Below are positions 1 to 8,801 of a DNA stretch of 64,000 nt, piece after piece. This stretch comes from Streptomyces sp. NBC_01451. GTDB lineage: Bacteria > Actinomycetota > Actinomycetes > Streptomycetales > Streptomycetaceae. The notes beneath the pieces are model-generated. The model had not been told where the DNA came from and did not search any database. It saw only the letters and a list, made by a program, of their open reading frames with translations. The position numbers were made by a program, and so were the translations under genes. The number at the start of each line of letters is the position of its first letter. Within the stretch, counting starts at the first letter, position 1. The stretch is from NCBI RefSeq assembly GCF_036227485.1, contig NZ_CP109479.1, forward strand, positions 124,001-188,000, written 5' to 3'.

Positions 1-2
1 AG

Positions 3-1418
3 GGCTTCGGCACCTTCGCGTACGTCTTCCCGATCGGCATCGACGCGGGCATCTGCGTCCTGCTCGCCCTGGACCTCCTCCTCACCTGGATCCGGATCCC
101 GTTCCCGCTCCTGCGCCAGACGGCATGGCTGCTGACCATGGCGACGATCGCGTTCAACGGCGCGGCGGCCTGGCCCGACCCGCTGGGCGTGGGCATGCAC
201 GCCGTCATCCCGGTGCTGTTCGTGGTCTCGGTGGAGGCCGCCCGGCACGCCATCGGCCGCATCGCGGACATCACCGCCGACAAGCACATGGAAGGCGTCC
301 GCCTCACCCGCTGGCTCCTGGCCCCCCTCCCCACGTTCCTCCTCTGGCGCCGCATGAAGCTGTGGGAACTGCGCTCCTACGACCAGGTCATCAAGCTGGA
401 GCAGGAACGTCTCGTCTACCAGGCCCGCCTCCACGCCCGCTTCGGCCGCGGCTGGCGCCGCAAGGCCCCGGTGGCATCCCTGATGCCCCTGCGCCTGGCC
501 CGCTACGGCATCCCCCTCACAGAGAGCGCCCCCTCGGGCCTCGCCGCGGCGGGCATCGGGCCCGTACTGCCGCCCCCCGCCCCGCAGTCGGCAGACGCGC
601 CCGCGAGCAGTCGGACCCCCGAGGCGGCACCGGCCGTACGCAACGAGACGGCACCTGCCGGCGAACAGCGTCCAGACCTGGATGACAACGAACCCCCCGA
701 GCAGCCGGAACATGTTCAACACCCGGGGCCGGACGCAAGCCTGTGGTCCGACGATCTGCTACAAGAGGGCGGCTACGACCCCGGATACGACCTGGAGGAG
801 TACACCCACGGAGACGAGGAATGGGAGTGGGATGAAGAACCGCCTGCCCTGCACACCTCTCCGCATCAAGCGGCTTTCAGCTCCAATTCCCCGGCCCCGG
901 AAGCCGCAGAAGCACTCCGCCCCGGACACTCCGCAGACGCCGTGCCTCCTCCGCGAAATGTGCAGGCCCCGCGTTCCGGCCAGGAAACAGAACCCAACAC
1001 CGTGATTCCGCCGGGCGAGTTGACGCCTGATAAGAAGACAACACCCCCTCCGCGCAGCCTCACGCCTGTCGACCGCTACTACCTGGCCTGGCAGGACCTC
1101 CAGCAACAGCACAAGACAGAGCCAGACGCGACCGAGCTGTCGGCGTATCTCGCCAGCCAGGGGATCCTGGACCGCGAAAACCAGCCCCTCAGAGCAAAGA
1201 CACTGGCCCGCTACTTCCTTCAGTTCCGGATCTACACCATCTGGGCCCAGCACCGAGCCATCGATGACCATCCAGCCCCCGACCGCGTCGCCAAGGACCT
1301 CGCGCAGCACGGCATCACAGCGCAGTACAAACAGCCCATCCACACACACGACCTCGAAAAACACCACAGCAACTTCGAACGCCGCTGGCAAGCCCTCCAC
1401 CGTCAAGGAACGTTCTGA
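3..1418 (+). CDS. DUF2637 (SpdB-like) membrane protein, 5' partial
   Basis: The reading frame is open from the left edge, so the start lies outside the window. The first 90 or so visible residues contain hydrophobic stretches (FPIGIDAGICVLLALDLLL; HAVIPVLFVVSVEAA) and the sequence RHAIGRIADI. This arrangement is typical of the DUF2637 family found beside Streptomyces plasmid-spread (spd) and replication genes. A long Pro/Glu-rich linker follows, with an acidic stretch near GDEEWEWDEE, then a C-terminal block beginning VDRYYLAWQDLQQQ that could bind DNA or a partner. Family context suggests a role in intramycelial plasmid transfer or element maintenance; this is inference. The only internal ATG starts would delete part of the membrane domain. 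Confidence 0.75.
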   Translation, partial: GFGTFAYVFPIGIDAGICVLLALDLLLTWIRIPFPLLRQTAWLLTMATIAFNGAAAWPDPLGVGMHAVIPVLFVVSVEAARHAIGRIADITADKHMEGVRLTRWLLAPLPTFLLWRRMKLWELRSYDQVIKLEQERLVYQARLHARFGRGWRRKAPVASLMPLRLARYGIPLTESAPSGLAAAGIGPVLPPPAPQSADAPASSRTPEAAPAVRNETAPAGEQRPDLDDNEPPEQPEHVQHPGPDASLWSDDLLQEGGYDPGYDLEEYTHGDEEWEWDEEPPALHTSPHQAAFSSNSPAPEAAEALRPGHSADAVPPPRNVQAPRSGQETEPNTVIPPGELTPDKKTTPPPRSLTPVDRYYLAWQDLQQQHKTEPDATELSAYLASQGILDRENQPLRAKTLARYFLQFRIYTIWAQHRAIDDHPAPDRVAKDLAQHGITAQYKQPIHTHDLEKHHSNFERRWQALHRQGTF

Positions 1419-1607
1419 TCCAGGCAAGCGTGGCCTGATCGTTCCGTTTAATGACAGTGAGGTCACCCCCGTGCCAAGGCCGGGTGTGTCACTTTTACAC
1501 TCCCCCGGTGCCCCGTGCTTCCGCTGCCCGGGGTCTGCCATGCCGTCCTGGCAAAGCCCCGGACGTGAATCGCATACCAACCAACGTCCCCAGTCGCGTA
1601 CACCGTT

Positions 1608-1625
1608 GTGCACGAAGTCGTGCAC
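1608..1625. promoter_or_regulatory. GTGCACGA palindrome
   Basis: Two perfect 8-bp arms, GTGCACGA and TCGTGCAC, are separated by 2 bp. The site lies in the 234-bp gap between two convergent genes, 28 bp beyond the MazG-like stop codon. It could be an operator or a weak hairpin; no run of T follows. Nothing else recognisable is in this gap. Confidence 0.3.
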
Positions 1626-1652
1626 CAACTCTTCGATGGGGACGGCTTGCGG

Positions 1653-1979
1653 TCAGCGGTTGCCCGTCCAAACGATCCGGTCGGCGAAGCCGCCCCGCTC
1701 ACTCGCCTTGGTCTCACGGATCTTCTCCATCTGATCCGCGCCGACCCCCAGGTCCGCAGCGAGCGCGCGCACGACCTCCAGCACGTCCGCGAGTTCCTCC
1801 GGCGCCGAGTCCTTATCCGCCCCAAGGAACTCGGCGACCTCCTCGCCGAGCTTGTCCCTCAGCCGACTGCGGTGTTCCTCCCGGCCAGCTGTATAGGTGA
1901 CCGGCTCGGCCCCGGCTTCCCGGATGATCTGCGGAATCCGGTCCCGCACCAACTTGCCGTGCCTGCTGTAAGGCTCCAC
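1653..1979 (-). CDS. MazG-like nucleoside triphosphate pyrophosphohydrolase
   Basis: This is a 108-residue protein beginning MEPYSRHGKLVRDRIP, the usual opening of small phosphoribosyl-ATP pyrophosphohydrolase-like (MazG fold) proteins. The helical metal-binding signature is present: GEEVAEF around residue 45 and EELADVLEVV around residue 61, giving the two ExxE/D ligand pairs. Family members hydrolyse (d)NTPs or nucleotide analogues to the monophosphate and pyrophosphate. The GTG start at 1979 was chosen because GGAGAG lies 5 bases upstream; the open frame continues much further upstream but looks non-coding. The gene stands alone and is convergent with the DUF2637 gene. The exact substrate cannot be read from the sequence. 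Confidence 0.8.
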   Translation of the reverse strand: MEPYSRHGKLVRDRIPQIIREAGAEPVTYTAGREEHRSRLRDKLGEEVAEFLGADKDSAPEELADVLEVVRALAADLGVGADQMEKIRETKASERGGFADRIVWTGNR

Positions 1980-2210
1980 CCATGCTCTCCCGCGCCGTCT
2001 TCGTGAGGCGGTCGCCGGACGCCGCCCCTTCATGCCGCCGCAGCCTAGAGAAGTCGTCTCACAACTCGCCACGCGAACCGCCAATCCCACCCGTTCGGAG
2101 TGCCGATCTGCAAACCGCTTGCACAGCCTGAGAGTTGACCACCACGGCGCTCCGCAGGGTGGTGACCTTCCCCTAAACCCCGCGGGGCCCGCAGAAGGAG
2201 GACAACAGAC

Positions 2211-2768
2211 ATGGCTACCGCCCTGGAGACCCCCGCTCCTGCACCGGCCGCCGGACCGGAGTCGTCCCCGTTCACGGACCCGCACTCGCACATCACCCCG
2301 GAGCTGTGGAACAAACAGGTCGCGCTCCTGATGCGCGACTACCCCTACGACGACGTCATGGCCACACGCGTCCTCGGCCAGGCGTACGCGTACATGCTCA
2401 CCGCCATGGCCAGCCGCGGCAGGGGACAGGCAATAGGCCCCGGTCACATCGTCGACATCGGCGTCCACACGGTCATCCTGGACACCGTGGCGTACGCCGA
2501 GCTGTGCGACCGGTACAACGATGGCGTGTTCCTGCACCACGTGCCGCTCGTCGGCATGAAGACCGACAGGTCGGTCGTGCGCACCGCGCACCAGATCGCG
2601 GCGCACGGCTTCGAGGTCGACCTCCCGCTGTGGCAGGCGGACGCCGCCAAGTGCAGTCCCTGCCACCCGGGCAGCGACAGCCACTGCCCCACACCCCTGG
2701 CGGGCCCGCTCTTGCGGGGGCGGGCCCGACCGTTGCCCGTACAGCGGCCGGGCCCGCCCTGCGGGTGA
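2211..2768 (+). CDS. glycine-rich-domain (GRDP-like) hypothetical protein
   Basis: This is a 185-residue protein preceded by a strong ribosome binding site (GAAGGAGG). Its centre carries the signature of Streptomyces proteins annotated as glycine-rich domain-containing: VDIGVHTVILDT, a following CDRYNDGVFLHHVP, and a helical lead-in VLGQAYAYM. The His residues in the VDIG..H and HHVP motifs are conserved in the family. A CxxC motif (CSPC) follows at the C-terminus. The biochemical role of the family is unknown. The last 30 codons are low-complexity and overlap a GC-rich inverted repeat (gggcccg/cgggccc, about 2704-2728), so the end of the gene may also act as a transcript end. Confidence 0.6.
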   Translation: MATALETPAPAPAAGPESSPFTDPHSHITPELWNKQVALLMRDYPYDDVMATRVLGQAYAYMLTAMASRGRGQAIGPGHIVDIGVHTVILDTVAYAELCDRYNDGVFLHHVPLVGMKTDRSVVRTAHQIAAHGFEVDLPLWQADAAKCSPCHPGSDSHCPTPLAGPLLRGRARPLPVQRPGPPCG

Positions 2769-2818
2769 ATCGGGCGGGATAGCCTCGGCGATCACTCAAC
2801 GCCCGCCAGGATGGGGCC

Positions 2819-3499
2819 GTGACGCTCTCCCCGTCCTCAACGGCCGCCGCAGACAGCCCGCACGCCATCGTGGACCGCTTCCACTGGGACTGGTACCAGC
2901 GCGCGGAACCCGGTCCGGAACTCCTCCGCGACCTCACGGACAAGGCCGTGGTGGAACTCGGCGCCGGCTCCGGGCGACAGGCCGCCTACCTCGCCCACAC
3001 CCACCAGCCCGCCCGCGTGGTGGCCGTCGACCACGACCCCGCCCAGCACGCTCGCGGCCGTGAACGCTTCGGGAACATCTCCCGCCTCGACCTGGTCCAT
3101 GCCGACGCAGCCACGTACATGGCCCAGCACCCCGGCGCGTTCGATGTCGCGTACTGCGTCTTCGGCGCCCTGGATTTCACCGACCCCCACACCCTGCTGC
3201 CGGCGATCGCCGAAGGACTGCGGCCCGGCGGACTGCTCGTCTTCTCCACCCTCGCGCACCACCGCAACGGCCACCCTCCCGCGACGGAGCCCCGGCCCGC
3301 CGAGATCTCCACCCGCCGGCCGGACGGCACACCGGCCACCATGCTGCGCTGGGTCCTCGACACCCCGGTATGGCACAAGCTCTGCGACGAACACGGCTTC
3401 GACACCACCCACACCGACGCCATCCACGACCCGGGCAGTGCGAACGAACCACCCATCGCCACAAGCGTGTTCCGTGCCGTACGACGAAGAACAGCCTAA
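2819..3499 (+). CDS. class I SAM-dependent methyltransferase
   Basis: This 226-residue protein has a Rossmann methyltransferase core. Motif I (VVELGAGSGRQAAYL) is at residues 44-58, an acidic residue ends strand 2 (VVAVDHD), and motif IV/post-I features follow in FDVAYCVFGALDF and GLRPGGLLVFSTL. It should transfer a methyl group from S-adenosylmethionine. The C-terminal third, which normally shapes the acceptor site, gives no clear hint of substrate. The GTG start at 2819 follows an AGGATGG ribosome site. It lies 50 bp after the GRDP-like gene in the same direction, so the two may be co-transcribed. The 145 bp beyond its stop contain no gene. Confidence 0.85.
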   Translation: MTLSPSSTAAADSPHAIVDRFHWDWYQRAEPGPELLRDLTDKAVVELGAGSGRQAAYLAHTHQPARVVAVDHDPAQHARGRERFGNISRLDLVHADAATYMAQHPGAFDVAYCVFGALDFTDPHTLLPAIAEGLRPGGLLVFSTLAHHRNGHPPATEPRPAEISTRRPDGTPATMLRWVLDTPVWHKLCDEHGFDTTHTDAIHDPGSANEPPIATSVFRAVRRRTA

Positions 3500-3644
3500 A
3501 GTCACGCCCGTCGGACCGAGGGGATATCGACGCCCCTCTACTGGCGCATCGGGTCCCGCACCATCGTCGCGAAGCCCTCGCTTGTACGGCACGGGGCCTC
3601 GAAACGCCGCCGTGGGCTGCAAGACCCCGATCGGCAGCGGAACT

Positions 3645-4268
3645 TCAGCCCAGAGGAACCTTCGCAAAGGATTCCCACTCGTACATCTGATTGTCTCGGT
3701 GGATCAGGATGAGCTCTGCGGTGGTGATGCGAGCCTGCGCCGGCGTGAGGTTGAGGTCAGCGAGAATCCGCGCGACCGGCTCAGCGGGCCCGTCTCCGGC
3801 GCTGTAGGCCACCGAGACATGTGGTGTGAAGCCCTCAGCCTTCTCGGGGACCTCACCGAGAACGTCCCCGATGGCTTTTCGGATGGCGTTTCTGACAGCT
3901 CGGGCAGGGCCGTCGGGGTGGACATGCAGGAGCACTGCCTCGGAGTCCAGTACCGCTGGCCCGATCTGGACGTCGAAAGCCGGAACGGCGGCCAGACGAG
4001 TGTGGGCTGCATCCACGATGCTGTGGACATCCTGCTCCTTGGTGTCACCGACGAAGCCGATGCCTTGCATCGTCAGGTGCAGCCATTGGTCGGGGATTGC
4101 GGTCAGAGTGTCTCCGAGAGGTGCGAGTGCGGAACGGTACTCGGCGGCGAGCCGGTGCACGTCGTCCTGGCCTTCGAATGTTAGGTGCCAGGTATAGAAA
4201 CGGCGGCCCACGGTCCAGCCCGGCCGCCACCACCAGTGGTTCCGCATGGTCTCGGGTTGAGTCGTCAT
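3645..4268 (-). CDS. 2'-5' RNA ligase family (2H phosphoesterase)
   Basis: This 207-residue protein has the paired HxT/S motifs of the 2H phosphoesterase superfamily: HLT at residues 64-66 and HVS at 150-152, spaced as in LigT/ThpR proteins. The family cleaves or forms 2'-5' or 2',3'-cyclic phosphodiester bonds in RNA or small nucleotides. ATG at 4268 is the preferred start. A TTG at 4280 adds four residues and sits one base beyond the upstream XRE gene's stop, so translation is probably coupled. Pairing a 2H enzyme with an XRE/TPR regulator is common in Streptomyces, and the regulator probably controls it. The cellular substrate is unknown. Confidence 0.8.
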   Translation of the reverse strand: MTTQPETMRNHWWWRPGWTVGRRFYTWHLTFEGQDDVHRLAAEYRSALAPLGDTLTAIPDQWLHLTMQGIGFVGDTKEQDVHSIVDAAHTRLAAVPAFDVQIGPAVLDSEAVLLHVHPDGPARAVRNAIRKAIGDVLGEVPEKAEGFTPHVSVAYSAGDGPAEPVARILADLNLTPAQARITTAELILIHRDNQMYEWESFAKVPLG

Positions 4269-4281
4269 GTCTGAAATCAAA

Positions 4282-5751
4282 TCAGGCAGAGCCTTCCCCT
4301 GGCGAGAGTGCCAGATGCCGTGGAGCGGAGTCCACGCAGAACTCTTCGAGAGCTTGACGCAGCCCGACAGCAGCGGTGCCGCTGGTGCGGGGGTGCCCGA
4401 TACTCACGCACAGTTCATTGAGCCGGCGGGTGACGGGCTCCAGGCGGTGGTCCGGCGGAAGTGCGAGGACAGGTACGAGGGCTTCGAGGGCGCCGTCGGC
4501 TTCGCCATTCGCGAGGTGGGCCGCGGCTCGGCTGATGTGGATCTGCGCCTCGGTGCCGTACGCCCTAACTGGCTGTACAGCCAAGAGTGCGAGGGCGTTG
4601 TCTGCGGATCTCAGGGCATCGGCGGGGCGCCCGATACGCAGCTGGACGGCGGCGGCATAGTTCTCCTGCCGTGCGGGCTGACAGGCGAAGATGCCCCCGA
4701 TCTCGTCTCCGCCGCTCATAGCGGCGCGCGCCTGTTCGGCATGGAAAAGCGCCGCCAAGGCCTTGTCCTGGGCACCCAGTTCGGACCAGGCATCAGCTTC
4801 CTGGCAGGCGAGGAGCACTGCCACCGAGCCAGTTGTGCGGTAGGTGGCGCCGTGACGGGCGAAGTTGATCGCTTCCCGTAGGCGTCCGTCCCAGAAGGCC
4901 ACCTTCGAGCGCGTCGAAAGCACCCAAGCGCGTAGGTCGTTGTGCCCTCCGAGCTCAGCGCACAGCCACGCCGTGCGGCCTTGAGTATCCGCATCGCGCA
5001 ACTGTCCCAAGTCGGAGGACATCCATGCCAGGAGCCCGCAGAGGTAACCGGCCGCGACGTACAGGTCAGTCGACTGGCGGGGGTACTGGTGGCCTTCGAG
5101 GAGAGCGAAGACGCGATCGCGTAATGCTCGGGTTCGGACGAAGAGCGCGATGGGCTCGGACGTGAGGTAGTCCGAGGCGAGCGCCCGTGCTTCGGCCATC
5201 AGTTGCTCAAGGGCGATGTCGCCGACGTTTGTGGCCTCCGCCCATTGCGCCCACGTGGCGGACTCATCGGCGGCGAGACGGACGAGGTCGGTCCCGGTCG
5301 GCGCAGGCGGGGGAACGGCAGACGACAGGGCCGGCGTCTCGACGGTTGTTGGACGATGGGCGAGCAGGTGTAAGTCCCCTTTGGGGAGCGCGTGCCGGTC
5401 CTCCAGGTCCAACAAGTCCGCCACGCGGCACGAGAAGGCTTCTGCCATGGCGAAGAGGACCGAGAGACTAGGACGGCGTGAGGAAGGGCCTGGCCACTTC
5501 TCCCACTTGCCCACAAGGGATGCGTCAGCGGCGACGGATTCACCGGGGCGTCCGATACTCGCCTGAGTGATTCGATCCGCTGCCTCCTGAAGCGTCCAGC
5601 CGTGGGAATGCCGCCACGCTTCTCTGGGACGCATCCTGAAGCGGGTGCGCATCTCGATAGCGATATCCGCGAGGGGGCATCCGACGGCAACCATGCCTTG
5701 CCGGAGGGCCTCCCGGTCTGCCTTGGAACCGGGCTTCAAAGGGGAGTTCAT
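4282..5751 (-). CDS. XRE-type regulator with C-terminal TPR-like region
   Basis: This is a 489-residue protein. The N-terminal part contains a helix-turn-helix typical of Streptomyces regulators (MRTRFRMRPREAWRHSHGW, then TLQEAADRI near residues 50-75) followed by VGKWEKW and a helix into ADLLDLED. The remaining 330 residues are Ala/Leu-rich helical repeats with TPR-like spacing. The ATG at 5751 has GGAG nine bases upstream; the frame is open further upstream but lacks coding character. It forms an operon with the 2H phosphoesterase downstream. It is probably a transcriptional regulator responding to a peptide or small molecule; the ligand is unknown. Confidence 0.75.
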   Translation of the reverse strand: MNSPLKPGSKADREALRQGMVAVGCPLADIAIEMRTRFRMRPREAWRHSHGWTLQEAADRITQASIGRPGESVAADASLVGKWEKWPGPSSRRPSLSVLFAMAEAFSCRVADLLDLEDRHALPKGDLHLLAHRPTTVETPALSSAVPPPAPTGTDLVRLAADESATWAQWAEATNVGDIALEQLMAEARALASDYLTSEPIALFVRTRALRDRVFALLEGHQYPRQSTDLYVAAGYLCGLLAWMSSDLGQLRDADTQGRTAWLCAELGGHNDLRAWVLSTRSKVAFWDGRLREAINFARHGATYRTTGSVAVLLACQEADAWSELGAQDKALAALFHAEQARAAMSGGDEIGGIFACQPARQENYAAAVQLRIGRPADALRSADNALALLAVQPVRAYGTEAQIHISRAAAHLANGEADGALEALVPVLALPPDHRLEPVTRRLNELCVSIGHPRTSGTAAVGLRQALEEFCVDSAPRHLALSPGEGSA

Positions 5752-5909
5752 GGGCGTGCTCCCTGTGCAGTGTGGTGGCCTAACGGTAACTGCGGCATCG
5801 CTCGATTTGGTGGGCGTGACCTGGAACATCAGGTAGCGACAGCCCAACTGGTTGTCTAGAAAGTGGGATTGTCCCTGGTCGGCGTAGAGGCGCGTGTCCA
5901 GAAAAGTTG

Positions 5910-5927
5910 GTCACGGGCGCCCGTGAC
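5910..5927. promoter_or_regulatory. perfect 18-bp palindrome, candidate operator
   Basis: GTCACGGGC is followed immediately by its complement GCCCGTGAC. It sits in the 349-bp divergent gap (5752-6100) between the XRE/TPR gene and the conservon-associated genes, the only conspicuous structure there. A regulator binding site for either side is plausible; the binding protein is not identified. Confidence 0.4.
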
Positions 5928-6100
5928 GACAACTGCCTTGATTGGAACGGTAGGGGTACCGCATTCGAGGCGCTCAAGAACACGGATGGCAACACCTCAA
6001 GGTGAGGCCTGATGCCTGTTTTCTCGGCCCAAGCGTTGACGGATTCGGAATAGCAGGCCCACACCTACGTCGTGTCCGCCGAACCAAGGAGCTCCCTCCC

Positions 6101-6250
6101 GTGAAGCCGGAGAAGCAGCGCATCGCAGTCTTCCTCGTCAAGGTACGGGGGATGGAACGGTTGATCCCCGCCGCCGTGGCTTGCCACGTCGAGCGAGTGG
6201 TGACGTGTCAGGCGTCCGGAGCCTCCGGATATACGGAGGGTTCGGCATGA
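6101..6250 (+). CDS. small hypothetical protein coupled to the downstream ATPase
   Basis: This is a 49-residue ORF (starts MKPEKQRIAVFL, ends SGYTEGSA). Its GTG start has AGGAG nine bases upstream, and its TGA overlaps the next gene's ATG in an ATGA arrangement. Both signals suggest it is translated and coupled to the RsbW-like gene. It has no recognisable domain, and could be a leader ORF that regulates access to the next start codon. Confidence 0.45.
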   Translation: MKPEKQRIAVFLVKVRGMERLIPAAVACHVERVVTCQASGASGYTEGSA

Positions 6251-6705
6251 CACCGACTGCGACCATTGTCCGGACGGAGCCCCGAATCCCTCCTAGCCTC
6301 CGCGTGTACACCGGATTTGATATGTCCTTTGCCCGCGGAAGTGGCTCCACGGCCGGCGCCATCGCGATAGCTGACAGAGCTGTGCCATCTCGGGTACGCC
6401 TCATCATCCGGGCCGGGCTGAAGTACTGGCGCCTGCCCGACCTCACTGAGTCTGCCGAGCTACTGGCTACCGAACTGGTCACCAACGCGTTCAAGCACGG
6501 CTGCGGTGATGTCGGGGTACGCCTGTACCTCACGGCTAGTCACCTCCTGATCGAGGTGAGGGATGGGTCTCACGACCTTCCCGTGCTGGGCAACGCCGCT
6601 CTCGACGATGAGGACGGCCGTGGCCTGTTCCTCGTTGCCTCCATCGCCGACGACTGGGGCGTCAGCCTCGACGGTACGACGACCTGGTGCTCCCTCCCCT
6701 TCTGA
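6247..6705 (+). CDS. RsbW-like ATP-binding protein (anti-sigma type HATPase)
   Basis: This 152-residue protein has the GHKL/HATPase_c_2 fold of RsbW/SpoIIAB-type anti-sigma factor kinases. The N box is ELLATELVTNAFKHG (around residues 74-88) and the G1-type box is DDEDGRGL. Such proteins bind ATP and a sigma or anti-anti-sigma partner; Streptomyces has dozens of stand-alone copies. ATG 6247 was chosen because GGAGG lies just upstream; the frame also extends to 6181. It lies 67 bp upstream of cvnA, in the same direction, and may be expressed with the conservon. Its partner cannot be identified here. Confidence 0.8.
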   Translation: MTPTATIVRTEPRIPPSLRVYTGFDMSFARGSGSTAGAIAIADRAVPSRVRLIIRAGLKYWRLPDLTESAELLATELVTNAFKHGCGDVGVRLYLTASHLLIEVRDGSHDLPVLGNAALDDEDGRGLFLVASIADDWGVSLDGTTTWCSLPF

Positions 6706-6772
6706 GGAGGAACGAGCCGACCGCTTGTCCCTCTTCTTGCCCTCTTGCTGGAACGGACTGTTGAGGAATCCC

Positions 6773-8266
6773 ATGTCTGACCGCGTGTCTCCCGCTCGGC
6801 AGGTCACGCACCGCCGTAGACGGGGCCGCCGCCCCCGTGTGGATCGCTACCTCCTCGATGAGGTCGCCGGTGTGCTGGTCGCGCCGCTGGTGTGCATCGT
6901 TGGCGTGTGGAGCGTGTCCGTTCTGGCCGCGTGGGGGTTCCGGTTCACGTTCACCCAGTTTGCGAGCGCTCTGGGTGGCGGCGTGCTCATCGCGGCGCTC
7001 GTCGGCGTCATCCGGGTACAGGCGGTGGCGGCCTCTCTCCAGGGCCATCGCGACGCCGAGTTCCAGCGGGTCGCGGAGGCCGCGCATGCCGCTGAGCAGA
7101 CCATGGTCTGGACGGCACATGAGCTGTGCCGGGGTGCCCGGCCCCCGCTCCCGGAGGATCCGCAGGCGGCGGGCGGCGACATGCTCGACAAGGTCATCGA
7201 GCTGATCGGGAACCTGAAGACGCAGGGGGCGGGCTCCCTGATACGGGTGCATGACGAGTCTCAGGCGGCGGTGCTGGTGGAGATGCATCGGACTTTGTCC
7301 CGGCGCCAGCACAGTCTGATCGGCGAGATGCTGGAGAATCTGAGCGGCCTGCAGAACGCGACCGAGGACCCGGAACTCCTTGACTGGAGCTTCAAGATCG
7401 ACCATCTCGCGATGCGGCTGCGCCGCATGGTGGAGAGCGTCTCCGTGGTGCTGGGCAGTCAGTACCTTCGCGAGATGCGCGCTCCCGTCGAGGTCGTCAC
7501 GGTGCTGCGCGGCACGAAGTCCGAGGTGGTCAGGTATCCGCGCGTCAAGATCGCGGTGGGTGAAGTCGGTGACGCGTTCGCGCTGCCGGCGCATGTGCAT
7601 CCCGATGTGGCGCATCTGCTCGCCGAGCTGATCGACAACGGTCTGGAGCACTCCGATCCGGCGACCCATGTCGTCGTCCGTGCGCAGCAGGTGGCGCACG
7701 GTCTGCTGGTCGAGGTCGAGGACAAGGCGACTTTGCTGATGGAGCCGGAGCAGCGGGAGATGCTGAATCGTCTCCTGGCGCACCCCGGGCAGGCGGATGT
7801 CGCGGGCCAGGTCCGGGCGGGGCGCCTGGGTCTGATCACCAGTGCGAAGATTGCCGAGAAGTACGGCCTGTCGGTGTGGCTGACGATGAACCCGATGGGC
7901 GGGACCACCGCCCACGTCTTGGTTCCGGCCCGCTACCTCGTCCCGGTCACCCCTGCTGTCGCCGCCGTCACGATCTCTGCGGCGCCGGAGCCGGTTGCCG
8001 CTTCGCAGCCCGAGCGGACGGGCGCCGTAGAGCAGTTCGTCCGTCCGGCGCAGGGCAGCCCTCCCGTGAACGCGGGCGGCGCAGGCGATACGGCTCCGTT
8101 GCCGAAGCGCAGGCGTGTGCGCAGACCCGTTGCCGGCACCGCTGCGCAGGCTGAAGTGCCGGCCCAGGCCGCGAATCCCCGTGCCGGGGGCGACTGGCGG
8201 ACGGGCCTGCGCGCCGGGCTGGGCGCCGAGCCCGCCCCTGGCGCGCCCCCGATCAGCCAGCCCTGA
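6773..8266 (+). CDS. cvnA: conservon sensor-like ATPase CvnA
   Basis: This 497-residue protein has two membrane segments near the N-terminus (about residues 32-50 and 60-80), a helical linker, and an HATPase domain with the N box ELIDNGLEHSDPA and later RLGLITSAKIAEKYG. It lacks an obvious phosphorylatable His box of a classical kinase. A Pro/Ala-rich tail follows. CvnA proteins are membrane-associated, histidine-kinase-like members of conservons, proposed to act with CvnB-D like a eukaryotic G-protein-coupled receptor. GAGGA precedes the ATG at 6773. It is the first gene of the cvnABCD set. Confidence 0.9.
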   Translation: MSDRVSPARQVTHRRRRGRRPRVDRYLLDEVAGVLVAPLVCIVGVWSVSVLAAWGFRFTFTQFASALGGGVLIAALVGVIRVQAVAASLQGHRDAEFQRVAEAAHAAEQTMVWTAHELCRGARPPLPEDPQAAGGDMLDKVIELIGNLKTQGAGSLIRVHDESQAAVLVEMHRTLSRRQHSLIGEMLENLSGLQNATEDPELLDWSFKIDHLAMRLRRMVESVSVVLGSQYLREMRAPVEVVTVLRGTKSEVVRYPRVKIAVGEVGDAFALPAHVHPDVAHLLAELIDNGLEHSDPATHVVVRAQQVAHGLLVEVEDKATLLMEPEQREMLNRLLAHPGQADVAGQVRAGRLGLITSAKIAEKYGLSVWLTMNPMGGTTAHVLVPARYLVPVTPAVAAVTISAAPEPVAASQPERTGAVEQFVRPAQGSPPVNAGGAGDTAPLPKRRRVRRPVAGTAAQAEVPAQAANPRAGGDWRTGLRAGLGAEPAPGAPPISQP

Positions 8267-8306
8267 CCTTGTACTTCCCCGCAACTTCGCATGGAGCGAA
8301 TCGACG

Positions 8307-8801
8307 ATGACTTACGACATGACCGGTGCAGTGGCCCCCGCGGCTTCCCCCGATGCGGTCAAGGGGCAGATGACGCGCCTGCTCGACGACTTCGTGGCGG
8401 GCACGGTCGGTGTCAGCCACGCCTTGCTGGGCTCACGCGACGGCTTGAAGCAGGTGTTCTCCTCTCACATGGACCCCGACTGGGCCGACGAACTGGCCGC
8501 CACGTTCTCGGGAATGTCGGGGCTGGCCAAGGGCGTCACCGGGCCCACGGGCAAGCAGGTGCCGGCGCAGCAGATCCTGCTGGAACGGGAAGACGTCATG
8601 TTCCTCGTCACCAATGCCGGCGTCGGCAGCACGTTCCACCAGAGCGGGAAGACTGTCGCCACGGTGCTGGTCGTGCTGGTCGCCACGGACGCGAACATCG
8701 GCGCCGTCGCGTTCGAGATCGGGCGGCTGGTGTCACGGTTCGCGCCGTTCATGACCACGCTCGTCCGTGACCGGGATGCCGATGGTGAGGCTGCGTCATG
8801 A
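8307..8801 (+). CDS. cvnB: conservon roadblock/LC7 protein CvnB
   Basis: This 164-residue protein has the roadblock/LC7 alpha-beta fold expected of CvnB. In MglB/MglA-type systems such proteins act on the small GTPase, as scaffold or activator. Here the partner would be CvnD, two genes downstream. GGAG lies upstream of ATG 8307. The stop overlaps the cvnC start by 4 bp (ATGA), so the genes are translationally coupled. Confidence 0.9.
   Translation: MTYDMTGAVAPAASPDAVKGQMTRLLDDFVAGTVGVSHALLGSRDGLKQVFSSHMDPDWADELAATFSGMSGLAKGVTGPTGKQVPAQQILLEREDVMFLVTNAGVGSTFHQSGKTVATVLVVLVATDANIGAVAFEIGRLVSRFAPFMTTLVRDRDADGEAAS

Noticed and set aside
2125..2160. TTGACC as a -35 box upstream of the GRDP-like gene
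   Set aside because: No acceptable -10 hexamer lies at 16-19 bp; too weak to list.
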